From the NCBI GenBank assembly GCA_001899085.1, contig MKVB01000001.1, forward strand, positions 490,100 to 554,099: DNA of 64,000 nucleotides, written 5' to 3'. Source of the stretch: Devosia sp. 66-14. Lineage in GTDB: Bacteria > Pseudomonadota > Alphaproteobacteria > Rhizobiales > Devosiaceae. A program made the translations under genes and the position numbers. This document shows, in pieces, positions 8,837-18,668 of this stretch. Below the pieces are notes generated by a model. It was given only the letters and a program-made list of their open reading frames with translations. It was not told the origin of the DNA and did not search any database. The stretch's first letter is position 1. The number at the start of each line of letters is the position of its first letter.

Positions 8837-9195
8837 TGCGCATCCTCGCCCTTGAACTCGGCAATCACTGTGATCTTGCCCACGATGTGCCGGTTGAACT
8901 CTTCAAGCTCCTCGGCCGGCACCCATAGTTCCTCATGTTCGCGACCGCCGACCACCTGCCGCTCAAACCGGCCGGCATAGGCGGCCTCCACGTCGAAACG
9001 CGTCACAAAACCCTGACGCGAGCCGTGCTTGGTGTTCCAATCGCGGGCGATCTGCGTCGCGTACGCTTCGTTGGTGACGGGGTAGAAGATCGGCTGTTCC
9101 GGCAGGCGCGGCGGAAACGCCAAGTGCCCCGACGCTGCAATCAGCGCGAGCTCCTCGGGTCCAACTGGCCGGTACAGCGTCACCACTTCGGTCAT
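8833..9195 (-). CDS. Small protein of the 'ADP-ribosylation/crystallin J1' annotation group
   Basis: The 120-residue protein starts at ATG 9195, overlapping the sufB stop (TGATG). It has the conserved stretches LYRPVGPEELALIAASG, FPPRLPEQPIFYPVTNE and ELWVPAEELEEFNRHIVG. I recall homologues carrying this databank label; the family name implies a possible ADP-ribosyltransferase-like fold, but I cannot point to a verified catalytic triad. No signal peptide, Cys or metal motif is visible. Its place directly after sufB suggests a link to Fe-S assembly, possibly regulatory. Confidence 0.7.
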   Translation of the reverse strand: MTEVVTLYRPVGPEELALIAASGHLAFPPRLPEQPIFYPVTNEAYATQIARDWNTKHGSRQGFVTRFDVEAAYAGRFERQVVGGREHEELWVPAEELEEFNRHIVGKITVIAEFKGEDAQ

Positions 9196-10694
9196 CAGCC
9201 GACGCTGCCCTCGAGCGAGATCGAGATCAGCTTCTGCGTCTCGACCATGAACTCCATCGGCAGGTGCTGCAGCACGTCGCGCACGAAGCCGTTGACGATC
9301 AGCGCCACCGCTTCCTCTTCGGAGAGGCCGCGCTGCATGCAGTAGAACATCTGGTCGTCCGAGATCTTCGACGTCGTCGCCTCGTGCTCGAACACCGCGC
9401 TGGCGTTGCGGCTCTCGATATACGGCACGGTATGCGCGCCGCATTTGTCGCCGATCAACAGGCTGTCGCACTGGGTGAAGTTGCGGGCGCCCTTGGCCTT
9501 GGCATGCGCCGAGACCTGGCCGCGATAGGTGTTGTCGGAATAGCCCGCCGCGATGCCCTTGGAGATGATCCGGCTCGTGGTGTTCTTGCCCAGGTGCAGC
9601 ATCTTGGTGCCGCTATCGACCTGCTGATAGCCGTTCGAAATGGCGATCGAGTAGAACTCGCCCGACGAGTTGTCGCCGCGCAGGATGCACGAAGGATACT
9701 TCCAGGTGATCGCCGAGCCGGTTTCCACCTGGGTCCAGCTGATCTTGGAGTTGTCGCCGCGGCAGTCGCCACGCTTGGTGACGAAATTGTAGACGCCGCC
9801 CTTGCCGTCCTTGTCGCCGGGGAACCAGTTCTGCACCGTCGAGTACTTGATCTCGGCGTCCTTGAGGGCGACGAGTTCGACCACGGCGGCATGCAGCTGA
9901 TGCTCAGCGCGCGCCGGCGCCGTGCAGCCCTCGAGATACGACACGTAAGCGCCCTCGTCGGCGATCAGCAACGTACGCTCGAACTGGCCGGTCTTGGCCT
10001 CGTTGATGCGGAAATAGGTCGAAAGCTCCATCGGGCAGCGAACGCCCTTGGGGATGTAGCAGAACGAGCCGTCGGTGAAGACCGCCGAGTTCAGCGTGGC
10101 ATAGTAGTTGTCGGAAACCGGAACCACCGAGCCCAGATACTGCTTCACCAGGTCGGGGTACTCGCGGATCGCCTCCGAGATCGAGCAGAAGATGATGCCC
10201 ATCTTCTCGAGCTCGGCCCGGAAGGTGGTGCCCACCGAAACCGAGTCGATCACGGCGTCCACGGCGACCTTGGGCTGCTCGATGCCGGCGAGCAGTTCGC
10301 GCTCCTTCAGCGGCACACCGAGCTTCTCGTACATCTCGAGCAGCGCCGGATCGATCTCGTCGAGGCTCTTGGGCCGGTTCGAGCTCTTGGGCGCCGCGTA
10401 ATAGTACATGTCCTGGAAGTCGATCTTGGGATAGTGCACCTTGGCCCAGGTCGGCTCGTCCATGGTCAACCAGCGCTTGTATGCGTCCAGCCGCCATTCC
10501 AGCATCCACTCCGGCTCGTCCTTCTTGGCCGAGATGAAGCGGATCGTGTCTTCGTTCAGGCCCTTGGGAGCCTTGTCGACTTCGAGCTGAGTTTCGAACC
10601 CGTACTTGTATTTCTCGACATCGAGCGCGAGTACCTTCTCAACGGTATCGTCCTCGATCTCTTCCTTCAAAGTCGGGATGTCGTAACGGGCCAT
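9195..10694 (-). CDS. sufB: Fe-S cluster scaffold subunit SufB
   Basis: The 499-residue protein is the central SufB scaffold subunit on which the cluster is built. Recognisable segments are [59 protein letters not shown] and, near the end, [19 protein letters not shown] with the conserved Cys. ATG 10694 is chosen because AGGAAG precedes it and the family N-terminus begins here; an ORF extension of 19 residues upstream is not conserved-looking. It begins 10 bases after the cysteine desulfurase stop. Confidence 0.97.
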   Translation of the reverse strand: MARYDIPTLKEEIEDDTVEKVLALDVEKYKYGFETQLEVDKAPKGLNEDTIRFISAKKDEPEWMLEWRLDAYKRWLTMDEPTWAKVHYPKIDFQDMYYYAAPKSSNRPKSLDEIDPALLEMYEKLGVPLKERELLAGIEQPKVAVDAVIDSVSVGTTFRAELEKMGIIFCSISEAIREYPDLVKQYLGSVVPVSDNYYATLNSAVFTDGSFCYIPKGVRCPMELSTYFRINEAKTGQFERTLLIADEGAYVSYLEGCTAPARAEHQLHAAVVELVALKDAEIKYSTVQNWFPGDKDGKGGVYNFVTKRGDCRGDNSKISWTQVETGSAITWKYPSCILRGDNSSGEFYSIAISNGYQQVDSGTKMLHLGKNTTSRIISKGIAAGYSDNTYRGQVSAHAKAKGARNFTQCDSLLIGDKCGAHTVPYIESRNASAVFEHEATTSKISDDQMFYCMQRGLSEEEAVALIVNGFVRDVLQHLPMEFMVETQKLISISLEGSVG

Positions 10695-10704
10695 CGTCTT
10701 CTTC

Positions 10705-11856
10705 CTATGCTGCGACACGGCGGGACTTGTGACGTCCCACCACTTCGCCAAAACCCTTCAGATAAGCCTCGACGTCCTCGATTGAAGAGGACCAGCCGAA
10801 GCTCACACGCATTGCACACTCGCCGAGCTCTGCCGGCACACCCATGGCTGCCAGCACATGGCTGGGGCCGACCTTGCCCGACGAGCAGGCCGAACCTGAC
10901 GAAACGGCGAGACCGGCAAGATCCAGCCCCATCATCGCCACCGCATTCTTCAGTCCCGGCACGGCGAAGTTCGTCACGTTGCCGATCCGGTCGGCCTTCT
11001 CGCCGAAGATCACCAGGTCCGGAGCGATCAGCCGCATCCCGTCCTCGGCGGTCCGCACCAGCTCGCTGACATTGGCCTGGTAGAACCGCTCGGCAAACAC
11101 CTCCGCCGCGGCGCCGAACCCGGCGATCGCCGCCGCTGATTCCGTACCGCCGCGCCGCCCGCTCTCCTGGCCCCCACCGGGGATCAGTCGCACCTGGTCG
11201 GCGTGCCCCTTCATCAGCAGTGCACCGATCCCGGTCGGGCCGCCGATCTTGTGACCGCTGACCGCCATCATATCGGGTGCGCGCGAGGCAAATTCGAGCC
11301 CCACCTTGCCAAAGCCCTGCACCGCATCGACAAAAAGATAGTGCGGGCTCGGGCCGACCAGCACTTCGATGCGGTCGACGGGCTGGATCACCCCGGTCTC
11401 GTTGTTGACGAGATGCACCGCCACCAGCAGGCGCATCCCCACGAGGTCCGCGGCGGCCAGCGCCGACGCGATCTCCTCGACCTTGATCAGGCCATCGGCA
11501 TCGAGGCCGACCTGCTTGACCGGCAGTCCGGTCGCTTCGGCCGCCTTCAGCACCGCGGCGTGCTCGCCGGCGGAGACGACGATGGCATCGACGTTGAATG
11601 CCCTCGCACCGCCCACGATCGCCTGGGTGATCGCTTCGGTCGCCGAACCGGTGAACACCACCTGGTCGCGCTCGGCGCCGGCGAGATGCGCCACCTGGGC
11701 CCGCGCCTTGTCGATCACCGCCCGCAGCGCCCTGCCCTGAGCATGCACCGACGAGGGGTTGCCGACGAGGTCGAGCGCCCCGATATGGGCAGCGCGAGCC
11801 TCCGGCAGCAGCGGCGCCGACGCATTGTGATCGAGATAGATCGACTGTCGCGTCAT
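10705..11856 (-). CDS. Group I (NifS/IscS-like) cysteine desulfurase, first gene of the suf operon
   Basis: The 383-residue PLP enzyme begins [14 protein letters not shown] and has the PLP lysine in [13 protein letters not shown] and the catalytic cysteine loop [15 protein letters not shown], typical of group I enzymes. With sufS downstream, the operon therefore encodes two desulfurases, a pattern usual in alphaproteobacterial suf operons. It is the promoter-proximal gene; the start at ATG 11856 gives the family N-terminus, whereas the open frame runs on 33 codons without similarity. Confidence 0.93.
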   Translation of the reverse strand: MTRQSIYLDHNASAPLLPEARAAHIGALDLVGNPSSVHAQGRALRAVIDKARAQVAHLAGAERDQVVFTGSATEAITQAIVGGARAFNVDAIVVSAGEHAAVLKAAEATGLPVKQVGLDADGLIKVEEIASALAAADLVGMRLLVAVHLVNNETGVIQPVDRIEVLVGPSPHYLFVDAVQGFGKVGLEFASRAPDMMAVSGHKIGGPTGIGALLMKGHADQVRLIPGGGQESGRRGGTESAAAIAGFGAAAEVFAERFYQANVSELVRTAEDGMRLIAPDLVIFGEKADRIGNVTNFAVPGLKNAVAMMGLDLAGLAVSSGSACSSGKVGPSHVLAAMGVPAELGECAMRVSFGWSSSIEDVEAYLKGFGEVVGRHKSRRVAA

Positions 11857-12172
11857 AGAACCGAGGCCTGCCTCATCCGCTCCGAAAGGCCAGCCGCGAC
11901 GCCAAGGCGCCGCACGTGCCTGAAACAAATCTTGAAATCGGGCGCTCACTTTCACTACAAGGAGCGCTCACCAGCAACCGGAAGCGGTTGGACCACCAAC
12001 TGCCGCCTTCGAAAACCCAGTTTAGAATTATTCGAAACTGGAGTTTTCGGCCCATGTTTTAGGCAGCGGCGCAGCATTCGTCAAGCCGAGAGACCGGCCC
12101 GCGCGCGAGGCATGAGCCCAGCGCATAGAGGCTCGGCGGGGCCCCAGAAAGAACGGTCAAGGAAACGACCTA
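11857..12172. other. Divergent promoter region between the suf operon and the 12173 hydrolase gene
   Basis: This 316-base gap must contain the promoter of the ten-gene suf operon (minus strand) and of the hydrolase gene (plus strand). Its clearest element is the long AT-rich palindrome at 12017-12041. I see no small ORF or RNA gene that I would support. Confidence 0.7.
12017..12041. promoter_or_regulatory. 25-bp palindrome resembling an Irr/ICE iron-control box
   Basis: The sequence is two 12-base arms (CCAGTTTAGAAT and ATTCGAAACTGG) around a single T, with one mismatched pair. The inner 17 bases, TTTAGAATTATTCGAAA, closely match the Irr box (iron control element, about TTTAGAAT-N-ATTCTAAA) described in rhizobia. 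It lies 161 bases upstream of the first suf gene, where Irr- or RirA-type iron control of suf is known in relatives. Binding itself is inferred. Confidence 0.65.
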
Positions 12173-12835
12173 ATGCCAGAAGTCATCTTCAACGGACCCG
12201 AAGGCCGCCTCGAGGGGCGCTACCAGCAGGGCAAGGACCCGAACGCTCCGATCGCCATCGTGCTGCATCCGCATCCGCAGTTCGGCGGCACGATGAACAA
12301 TCAGATCGTCTACAACCTGTTCTACATGTTCGCGCAGCGCGGCTTCTCGGTGCTGCGGTTCAATTCGCGTGGCGTAGGTCGCTCGCAGGGCCTGTTCGAT
12401 CACGGTATCGGTGAACTCTCCGACGCCGCCGCGGCGCTCGACTGGCTGCAGTCGCTCAACCGCGAGTCGCGCGGCTGCTGGATCGCCGGCTTCTCGTTCG
12501 GCGCCTGGATCGGCATGCAACTGCTGATGCGCCGCCCCGAGGTCGAGGGCTTCATCTCGGTGAGCCCGCCGGAAAACCTCTACGACTTCTCGTTCCTCGC
12601 CCCCTGCCCCTCGTCCGGCCTGATCATCCATGGCGACAAGGACCGCGTCGCGCCGCCGCAATCGGTGCAGAAGCTGGTCGACAAGCTGAAGACCCAGAAG
12701 GGCATCACCATCGAGCAGCAGCAGGTCGAGGGCGCCAACCACTTCTACGAAGGCAAGATCGACGAACTCACCGAACGCTGCGCCGACTATCTCGACCGGC
12801 GCCGCGCGGAAATCGCGGCGGGCAAGGGGCGCTAG
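12173..12835 (+). CDS. Alpha/beta hydrolase, dienelactone-hydrolase-like
   Basis: The 220-residue cytosolic protein has the nucleophile elbow GFSFG (Ser108), the acid in HGDKDR (Asp157) and the His in GANHFY (His190), giving an intact triad. The motif LHPHPQFGGTMNN near the N-terminus is typical of a widespread proteobacterial family of unknown substrate. AAGGAAA precedes the start. It is divergent from the suf operon and stands ahead of tyrS. Substrate and physiological role are not evident. Confidence 0.85.
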   Translation: MPEVIFNGPEGRLEGRYQQGKDPNAPIAIVLHPHPQFGGTMNNQIVYNLFYMFAQRGFSVLRFNSRGVGRSQGLFDHGIGELSDAAAALDWLQSLNRESRGCWIAGFSFGAWIGMQLLMRRPEVEGFISVSPPENLYDFSFLAPCPSSGLIIHGDKDRVAPPQSVQKLVDKLKTQKGITIEQQQVEGANHFYEGKIDELTERCADYLDRRRAEIAAGKGR

Positions 12836-12882
12836 CCATACGCCCCGGACCTCCTCCTTCGGAAGGCTCGGGATGAGGTCCT

Positions 12883-12903
12883 CATGGGGGTTAAGCCCCC
12901 ATG
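12883..12903. terminator. Hairpin between hydrolase and tyrS
   Basis: CATGGGGG and CCCCCATG form a perfect 8-bp stem around TTAAG, 48 bases after the hydrolase stop and 30 bases before tyrS. There is no good T-tract, so it may pause or stabilise RNA rather than terminate it. Confidence 0.4.
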
Positions 12904-12933
12904 ACGAGCCGGTCGATTACATAGGGCAAGCCG

Positions 12934-14190
12934 ATGGCCGCCAAGTTCAAGTCCGATTTCCTCAACGTCCTCGATCAGCGAGGCTTCATCCACCAGATCT
13001 CCGATCCCGAGGGCCTCGACGCCCTGGCGGTGAAGGAACGCATCACCGGCTATGTCGGCTACGATGCGACGGCGACCAGCATCCATATCGGCAACCTGAT
13101 CACGGTGACGATGCTCTACTGGCTGCAGGAAACCGGCCACCGCCCCATCAGCCTGATGGGCGGCGGCACGTCCATGGTTGGCGATCCGAGCTTCCGCGAT
13201 GACCAGCGGAGCCTGCTCAGCGTCGACAAGATCAAGACCAATATCGAGAGCATCAAGAAGGTCTACTCGCGCATCCTCCGCTATGGCGACGGCCCGACCG
13301 ACGCCGTCATGGTGGACAACGCCGATTGGCTGCTGAAGCTCAACTATGTCGAGTTCCTGCGCGATGTCGGCCGCCATTTCTCGGTCAACCGCATGCTGAG
13401 CTTCGACTCGGTGAAGCTCAGGCTCGATCGCGACCAGTCGTTGAGCTTCCTCGAGTTCAACTACATGATCATGCAGGGCTACGACTTCACCGAGCTCAAC
13501 CGGCGCTACGGCACCGTGCTGCAGATGGGCGGCTCCGACCAGTGGGGCAACATCATCAACGGCGTCGACCTCAGCCACCGCATGGGCGGTCCGCAGCTCT
13601 ACGCGCTGACCACGCCGCTCTTGACCAAGGCTTCGGGCGAGAAGATGGGCAAGTCGGCCTCCGGCGCCGTCTGGCTCAACGGCGAACTCTTCAGCCCCTA
13701 CGATTTCTGGCAGTATTTCCGGAACACCGAGGACGCCGATGTCGGCAAGTTCCTCAAGATCTTCACCCGCCTGCCGCTCGCCGAGATCGAGAAGCTCGCG
13801 GCGCTGGGCGGCTCGGAGCTGAACGAAGCCAAGAAGGTGCTGGCGACCGAAGTCACGGCGATCGTCCATGGCCGCGAGGCGGCGGAGCAGTCGGCATCGA
13901 CCGCCGCGGCCACTTTCGAAGCCGGTGCGCTCGACCTGTCGCTGCCGACCGCCGAGGTCTCGAAGTCCGACCTCGCCGCCGGCATCGGGTTGCTTGCGGC
14001 GCTGGTCACGGTCGGCCTTGCCGCATCGAACGGCGAGGCGCGTCGGCACATTCAATCGGGCGCGGTGCGCGTCAACGATGAGCCGGTGACGGACGACCGG
14101 GCCAGCCTCGGCACCGCCGCCCTGTTGCCCGAGGGCGTGATCAAGCTCTCGGTCGGCAAGAAAAAGCACGCGCTGCTGAAGCCGGTCTGA
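12934..14190 (+). CDS. tyrS: Tyrosyl-tRNA synthetase
   Basis: The 418-residue class I synthetase has the HIGH-type motif as HIGN (51-54), the KMSKS-type loop as KMGKS (237-241), the DQWGNI segment of the tyrosine site, and a C-terminal S4 RNA-binding domain ([16 protein letters not shown]). Length and arrangement match bacterial TyrRS type 1. The hairpin just upstream might take part in its control, but no T-box is seen, as expected outside Gram-positives. Confidence 0.97.
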   Translation: MAAKFKSDFLNVLDQRGFIHQISDPEGLDALAVKERITGYVGYDATATSIHIGNLITVTMLYWLQETGHRPISLMGGGTSMVGDPSFRDDQRSLLSVDKIKTNIESIKKVYSRILRYGDGPTDAVMVDNADWLLKLNYVEFLRDVGRHFSVNRMLSFDSVKLRLDRDQSLSFLEFNYMIMQGYDFTELNRRYGTVLQMGGSDQWGNIINGVDLSHRMGGPQLYALTTPLLTKASGEKMGKSASGAVWLNGELFSPYDFWQYFRNTEDADVGKFLKIFTRLPLAEIEKLAALGGSELNEAKKVLATEVTAIVHGREAAEQSASTAAATFEAGALDLSLPTAEVSKSDLAAGIGLLAALVTVGLAASNGEARRHIQSGAVRVNDEPVTDDRASLGTAALLPEGVIKLSVGKKKHALLKPV

Positions 14191-14498
14191 GCGCCATCTG
14201 TCTGGGCCTCGACCTTGCCACCCCCACGGTGTCACCCCGGCGAAGGCCGGGGCCCATCCTGAGATGCAGCGGGTGAACTGGGCCGCATAGTCAGGCGCCG
14301 GCAGAGCGCCAACGATGAATGGTATCGAGCGTCAGAAGCCGATCCTATCAGGCAACAAGTCCAAGTCCGCGCGATCCACGCCGAGTGGACGGCCCGCGAG
14401 CGACCGAAAGCCCTCAGGATGGGCCCCGGCCTTCGCCGGGGTGACACTGTGCGTTGGGCACTCTGGGTGCCCCGAACTGATTGGCGACGTCGAGAGGC
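14191..14498. other. Convergent intergenic region holding a long inverted repeat
   Basis: This 308-base gap lies between the 3' ends of tyrS (plus) and the universal stress gene (minus). It contains a perfect 35-bp inverted repeat (listed separately) around about 150 bases of non-coding sequence. Reading frames across it have no family resemblance and I call none. Confidence 0.7.
14229..14447. repeat. Perfect 35-bp inverted repeat with REP-like core
   Basis: The left arm is 14229-14263 and the right arm 14413-14447; they are exact reverse complements over 35 bases. Each arm contains its own hairpin, CCCCGGCGAAGGCCGGGG. The core resembles the copies at 3564-3657 but is a distinct subtype. The spacer is 149 bases. 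Placement between two convergent genes suggests a bidirectional transcript end or a REP-type element (REPIN-like pair). Confidence 0.8.
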
Positions 14499-14948
14499 TC
14501 AGCGCGTGACCAGCACCGGAATGCTGGTATGGGCCAGCACGTTGTTGGTCTGGCTGCCGAGCAGCAGCCGGCCGAGCCCGCGGCGGCCATGCGATCCCAT
14601 GACGATCAGGTCGGCCCCTACCGAATTGGCGGTGTTGATGATGCCGTCGGCCGGAAAGCTGTCATTGACATAGACCGTCTTGGCCGTGACACCGGCGGCT
14701 GCAGCGGCCTTCTGTGCCTTGTCGAGCAGCTCCTTGGCGCCGGTCTCCTGCGCTTCGATCAGCTCCGGGATCGGATCGAATGCCGTGCCGGCCACCGTGG
14801 CATAGCCGCCACCGAGCACCGCGGTCGGTTCCGTGACCGTGACGATGGTCATCACCGAGCCGAGCGCCTTGGCGAGACCGAGCGCATGATCGAGGGCGCG
14901 CGAGGCCAACTCCGAACCATCAGTTGCAACGAGAATATGTGCGTACAT
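14499..14948 (-). CDS. Universal stress protein (UspA family)
   Basis: The 149-residue protein has the Usp fold markers: N-terminal ILVATDGSELASRALDHA and the C-terminal nucleotide-binding GSHGRRGLGRLLLGSQTN, fitting the ATP-binding Usp pattern G-x2-G-x9-G-S/T. GGAGGT lies 7 nt before ATG 14948, which decides the start against an upstream in-frame codon. Usp proteins respond to starvation and other stresses. It is a single gene. Confidence 0.92.
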   Translation of the reverse strand: MYAHILVATDGSELASRALDHALGLAKALGSVMTIVTVTEPTAVLGGGYATVAGTAFDPIPELIEAQETGAKELLDKAQKAAAAAGVTAKTVYVNDSFPADGIINTANSVGADLIVMGSHGRRGLGRLLLGSQTNNVLAHTSIPVLVTR

Positions 14949-15048
14949 TTCACGTACCTCCAACTTATCATGTGGAGATCGTAAGCCGTTGCGCCAACCC
15001 ATACTTTGATCGAAATCAACCTGATCGGGAGGATCGCTGGCGCGGCGA

Positions 15049-18000
15049 TCACTCGACGCGGGGAATTTCCTTGGCCCGGTACTCGAACATCCGGCGGAAG
15101 GCGCCGGGGACCAGCGCCGACATCGGGTTGATCTTGAAATCCGGCTTGTCGAGCGGACCGCGCACCGCGAAGGTCACGCCGAACAATCCTTCGCCGTCGC
15201 GCCCCGCCAGCGGTCCGAGCAGCTTGGAGAACGCGTTGTTGAGCCCGAACAGCGGTACATAGGTGCCGGTGAGGTCGTACTGGCGCTTGTCGGTGTAGAT
15301 GAAACCGCGCGCCGTGCCGCCGACCGTCGCGCCGGCCAGCACCGCGTCGGTGATTTCCACCCGGTCGCTGCGTCGCACGAACTCCGCCTCGGCGCTCTTG
15401 AACTCGAGCTTGTTGGAGCGTGCGATCATCTGCCGGGATTCCGAGTGGTTGCCCAGGATCTGCGCGACGTTCCCCTCGTTGACGAAGGCGAAGTTGCGCA
15501 GCGAGAACTGCCCGACGTCGATCTTCTGGTCCTTGACCGTCTCAACCACCAGGCTGCCCGCCCCACCCTCGACATTGGGGTAGACGTTCATCAGCCGCAG
15601 CAGCGTCCCCAGATCGTTGAACGCGACCGACATCACCTTGCCGTCCGGCGTCGGGTTGGTGGTGACCGACACGCTGCGGTCGCCGCCCAGATTGGCCTGC
15701 AGGTTCACCCGCTGCAGATCCGCGCCGCGCAGCACCAGGTCGAGGTTCACGTTGAACGCCGTGGTCTTGTAGAAGCCCAGCGCCCGCTTCAGCTCGAGAT
15801 CCACGGCAATGGTCTGGTTGTTCACCGCTGTCGCCTGCGGCCCGCCGGTCGAATCGCCCGAGAGGCTGAAGAAGCGCTGCAGCATCGGCTTGAGATCGAG
15901 CTGATCACCGCGCAGCCGCACCTGGTAGCCGTTGCGGATCGGGGTCAGCGAGATCTGCGCCTGGTCGCCCGGGCTGAGCGCGAACGACGTGAACTCGGCC
16001 GATTGCAGCCCCTCTTTCAGGTCGAAATCGAGGCTGCCCTCGAGCTTCACATCGCCGAACCCCAGATCGAGATCGTTGATGGTAACGGCGTCGCCGGCCA
16101 TCTTGATCACCGCCTGAGCCGCGCCCTTGCTCCCCGCCGCCTTGCTGATGCCCAGATCCTTGACGTTGACGCTCGCGGCGCTGAGGTCGGCGGCCACCTG
16201 GAAGCTGCCATCCTCGAGCGGCTTTACCGAGATGGCCAGCGGACCGTTGAGGACGCCGGAACTATCGAAGCCGAACTTCTTGAACGCGTCGGAATCCACC
16301 TTCGCCGTCAGCACCACATCGGGTTTCTTCGGATCGAGCGTCCCCATCGCCGAAATCTGCGCCGGCACGCCATCGAGTTCGGTCGTGCCGCCGACATTGA
16401 AGCCCGCCTGCGTCACCCGGAACTCCAGCTGTCCCTTGCCGAGCGTATGCCCTTCGATCGGCGATGCAGTCTCGAAGTCCTGCAGCGTACCGTTGATGAC
16501 ATAGTCCATGCTGCGCGGCTGGTTGGTCTTCTTGTCGGTGACGATGGTCGCCACCAGCCCGAGCGACACCTGACCCTTCAGGATGTCGAGGTCGATGGGC
16601 AGCGTAGCCTGTTTCAGCGCATCCGGCTGGTTCGTCTTGACCCAGTCGATCAGCGCCGGAATACCGCCGGAGAGGTCGCCGGAGATTTCGTATACGGCCT
16701 CGGTGTCGCTGTTCGAGCCGATGATGAAGCCGGCATTGGCGATCGAGACATTGCCCTTGGGCGTCGGGATCGTCGCACCGTCGCCGGAGATCTGGATGTC
16801 GTTGTCCTTGAGGCTGAGCTTCATCTCGCCTTCGATGGTGATCGGCTCCATCGTCTCGAGCGCCTTGATCTTCACGCCGACGCCGACGATGTCGATCGAC
16901 ATCGCATTCTTGGGCATCGGCTTGTTCTCCCCGGGCTCGCCGAGCGAACCGATCGGGAAGTCGTAGCGCATCGTGGATTTCTTGATCCGCCCGCCCACCA
17001 CGTTCTTGACGAACCAGTCGCGCGACTCGCTCGCGAGGAAGGCCGGCCACAGCCGCTTCAGGTCATCGGCCGACAGGCCGTCGCCGGCGATGTTCATCTC
17101 GAAGCCGGTGCCGCGGCGCACCATGTCGATACGGCCGGTCGATACCAGCTGGCTGCCGTCGGCTTTCTTGGCCTCGAAGCGGTCGATGCCGGTGGCGCCG
17201 TAGAGCGGCGCCGACCAGCCCTGGAAATTGACCTCGGTGAACGGCGCTTCCGGCATCCCCTGTTCGTCGGCAATGGCGACATCGCGCGCCGCGACCTTCA
17301 TGCCGACGATCGGTCCGTAGAGCGGGTCGAGCCCGAGCTTGAACACGCCGCTGATATAGCCCGTGCTGCCGGCGACGCTGACCTGCATCTCACCCATGGT
17401 GAACTGGCCGATGGCGGGGTCCCAGACCACCTCGGCGATCGACGTCGCAATCGGGAAGTACTGTCCGTTGACCCGCACATCCATTCCGGTCAGGTCGATA
17501 TGGAACAGCCCGTCGGTGATCTTCTGTGCATTGGTGAAGCCGACATCGATCGACACCGACGCCGTGCCGACCACCGCGATCGAGGTCTCCTGTTCGCCGA
17601 CAAAGGGAGCAAAGGCCCCTGGATCGAGGTTGGTGATCGATGCCTTGAGGCGCGCGCCGCCATCGTCGGTCTCGACCCATTCGAGAATGCCGTTCATCAC
17701 CGATCCGCCGATCCCGGCGGAGAAGTTGCCCGACGCCGACTTGCCGTCGGCATTGGGCGCGATGTCGATGTTGATCTCGGTGAAGTGCCTGAGCACGCCA
17801 TAGAGGGCGTCGTTCATGTCGAGCGCGCCGCGCTTGATCACCAGGCGGGAGAAATTGCCGAGCTTAGCCTGCTGCACGATGCCCGCGATGCCCTTGGCCG
17901 CGGCTTCGAGGTTGTAGACCAGCCAGTCATTGTCGGATCGGATGCCCAGGTTGGTGTCGGGCACCTGCCCCTTCACATCGACGCCTCCCGCCGACAGGTT

Positions 18001-18513
18001 CACTTCGGGGAACTGGTCCTGCCCCTCGATGACCCGCACGGTGCGGCCGCCATCCGGTTCGTCCACATACTCGAACTTGGCGAGACGCGGCCCGAACAGG
18101 TCCTGGTTCACCTGCAAGTGCGGCCCGACGATGGTCACGGTGGCGCCCGGCTGGCCCACCAGGGCCCTGAGCGGCGAGAACCCGACCTCCAGCGCGTCGA
18201 CACTCACCGTGCCGCCGGTCTTCACGTCGGTGAAGGTCACCGGCTTGAACTGGATCACCGGCCAGACGAAGCCCTCGAGCGCCAGCGCCATGTCGCCCAG
18301 CTCGAGCTTGCTGCCCGGCGGCATCGAACCGAGGACCAGGTTGCGGACCTGCGAGCTGACGAAGGGCAGCGGAATCGGCGTGACCAGCAGCACCGCGTAC
18401 ATGACGACGAGCAGAATGACGGGCGCAGCGACTGCCGCCGCTGCGATCCTACCCAGGATGCGCCATGCCGAGCGCTTGCGGAGCTGGGAGCCAGGGGCTG
18501 GAGTAGGTTTCAC
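15049..18513 (-). CDS. Large AsmA/YhdP-like (DUF3971) envelope protein
   Basis: This 1154-residue protein starts with GTG 18513. It has one N-terminal membrane anchor (about residues 23-45) and then a very long repetitive beta-strand region typical of DUF3971/AsmA-like proteins, ending in the conserved VEITDAVLAGATVGGTARG and GTYVPLFGLNNAFSKLLGPL segment. Such proteins (YhdP, TamB, AsmA group) span the periplasm and carry lipids to the outer membrane. It is divergent from the peroxiredoxin gene. The YhdP-type assignment rests on the AsmA-like C-terminus and size. Confidence 0.85.
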   Translation of the reverse strand: MKPTPAPGSQLRKRSAWRILGRIAAAAVAAPVILLVVMYAVLLVTPIPLPFVSSQVRNLVLGSMPPGSKLELGDMALALEGFVWPVIQFKPVTFTDVKTGGTVSVDALEVGFSPLRALVGQPGATVTIVGPHLQVNQDLFGPRLAKFEYVDEPDGGRTVRVIEGQDQFPEVNLSAGGVDVKGQVPDTNLGIRSDNDWLVYNLEAAAKGIAGIVQQAKLGNFSRLVIKRGALDMNDALYGVLRHFTEINIDIAPNADGKSASGNFSAGIGGSVMNGILEWVETDDGGARLKASITNLDPGAFAPFVGEQETSIAVVGTASVSIDVGFTNAQKITDGLFHIDLTGMDVRVNGQYFPIATSIAEVVWDPAIGQFTMGEMQVSVAGSTGYISGVFKLGLDPLYGPIVGMKVAARDVAIADEQGMPEAPFTEVNFQGWSAPLYGATGIDRFEAKKADGSQLVSTGRIDMVRRGTGFEMNIAGDGLSADDLKRLWPAFLASESRDWFVKNVVGGRIKKSTMRYDFPIGSLGEPGENKPMPKNAMSIDIVGVGVKIKALETMEPITIEGEMKLSLKDNDIQISGDGATIPTPKGNVSIANAGFIIGSNSDTEAVYEISGDLSGGIPALIDWVKTNQPDALKQATLPIDLDILKGQVSLGLVATIVTDKKTNQPRSMDYVINGTLQDFETASPIEGHTLGKGQLEFRVTQAGFNVGGTTELDGVPAQISAMGTLDPKKPDVVLTAKVDSDAFKKFGFDSSGVLNGPLAISVKPLEDGSFQVAADLSAASVNVKDLGISKAAGSKGAAQAVIKMAGDAVTINDLDLGFGDVKLEGSLDFDLKEGLQSAEFTSFALSPGDQAQISLTPIRNGYQVRLRGDQLDLKPMLQRFFSLSGDSTGGPQATAVNNQTIAVDLELKRALGFYKTTAFNVNLDLVLRGADLQRVNLQANLGGDRSVSVTTNPTPDGKVMSVAFNDLGTLLRLMNVYPNVEGGAGSLVVETVKDQKIDVGQFSLRNFAFVNEGNVAQILGNHSESRQMIARSNKLEFKSAEAEFVRRSDRVEITDAVLAGATVGGTARGFIYTDKRQYDLTGTYVPLFGLNNAFSKLLGPLAGRDGEGLFGVTFAVRGPLDKPDFKINPMSALVPGAFRRMFEYRAKEIPRVE

Positions 18514-18668
18514 TGTTTTCCGACTTGAGGCCGCTCGCTTTGCCGCCCTATTCTAGAATCAAACCGAGCAGCGGTTCACTGCCAGATGATACCGGCTGCA
18601 ATATGGCACTAACACCCCACTGGATGCGCGGCATTTCCGGCGTTTTCCCGTCCACAGAACCGGACCAG

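Noticed and set aside
9264-11069. 601-codon plus-strand open frame across sufB and the cysteine desulfurase gene
   Set aside because: It is antisense to two well-conserved genes, is His/Arg/Leu-rich and repetitive, and resembles no family; GC-rich DNA often gives such mirror frames.
15445-18528. 1027-codon plus-strand open frame opposite the AsmA-like gene
   Set aside because: It mirrors the long AsmA-like coding frame and has the Arg/His/Asp/Leu composition of antisense translation, with no recognisable motif.
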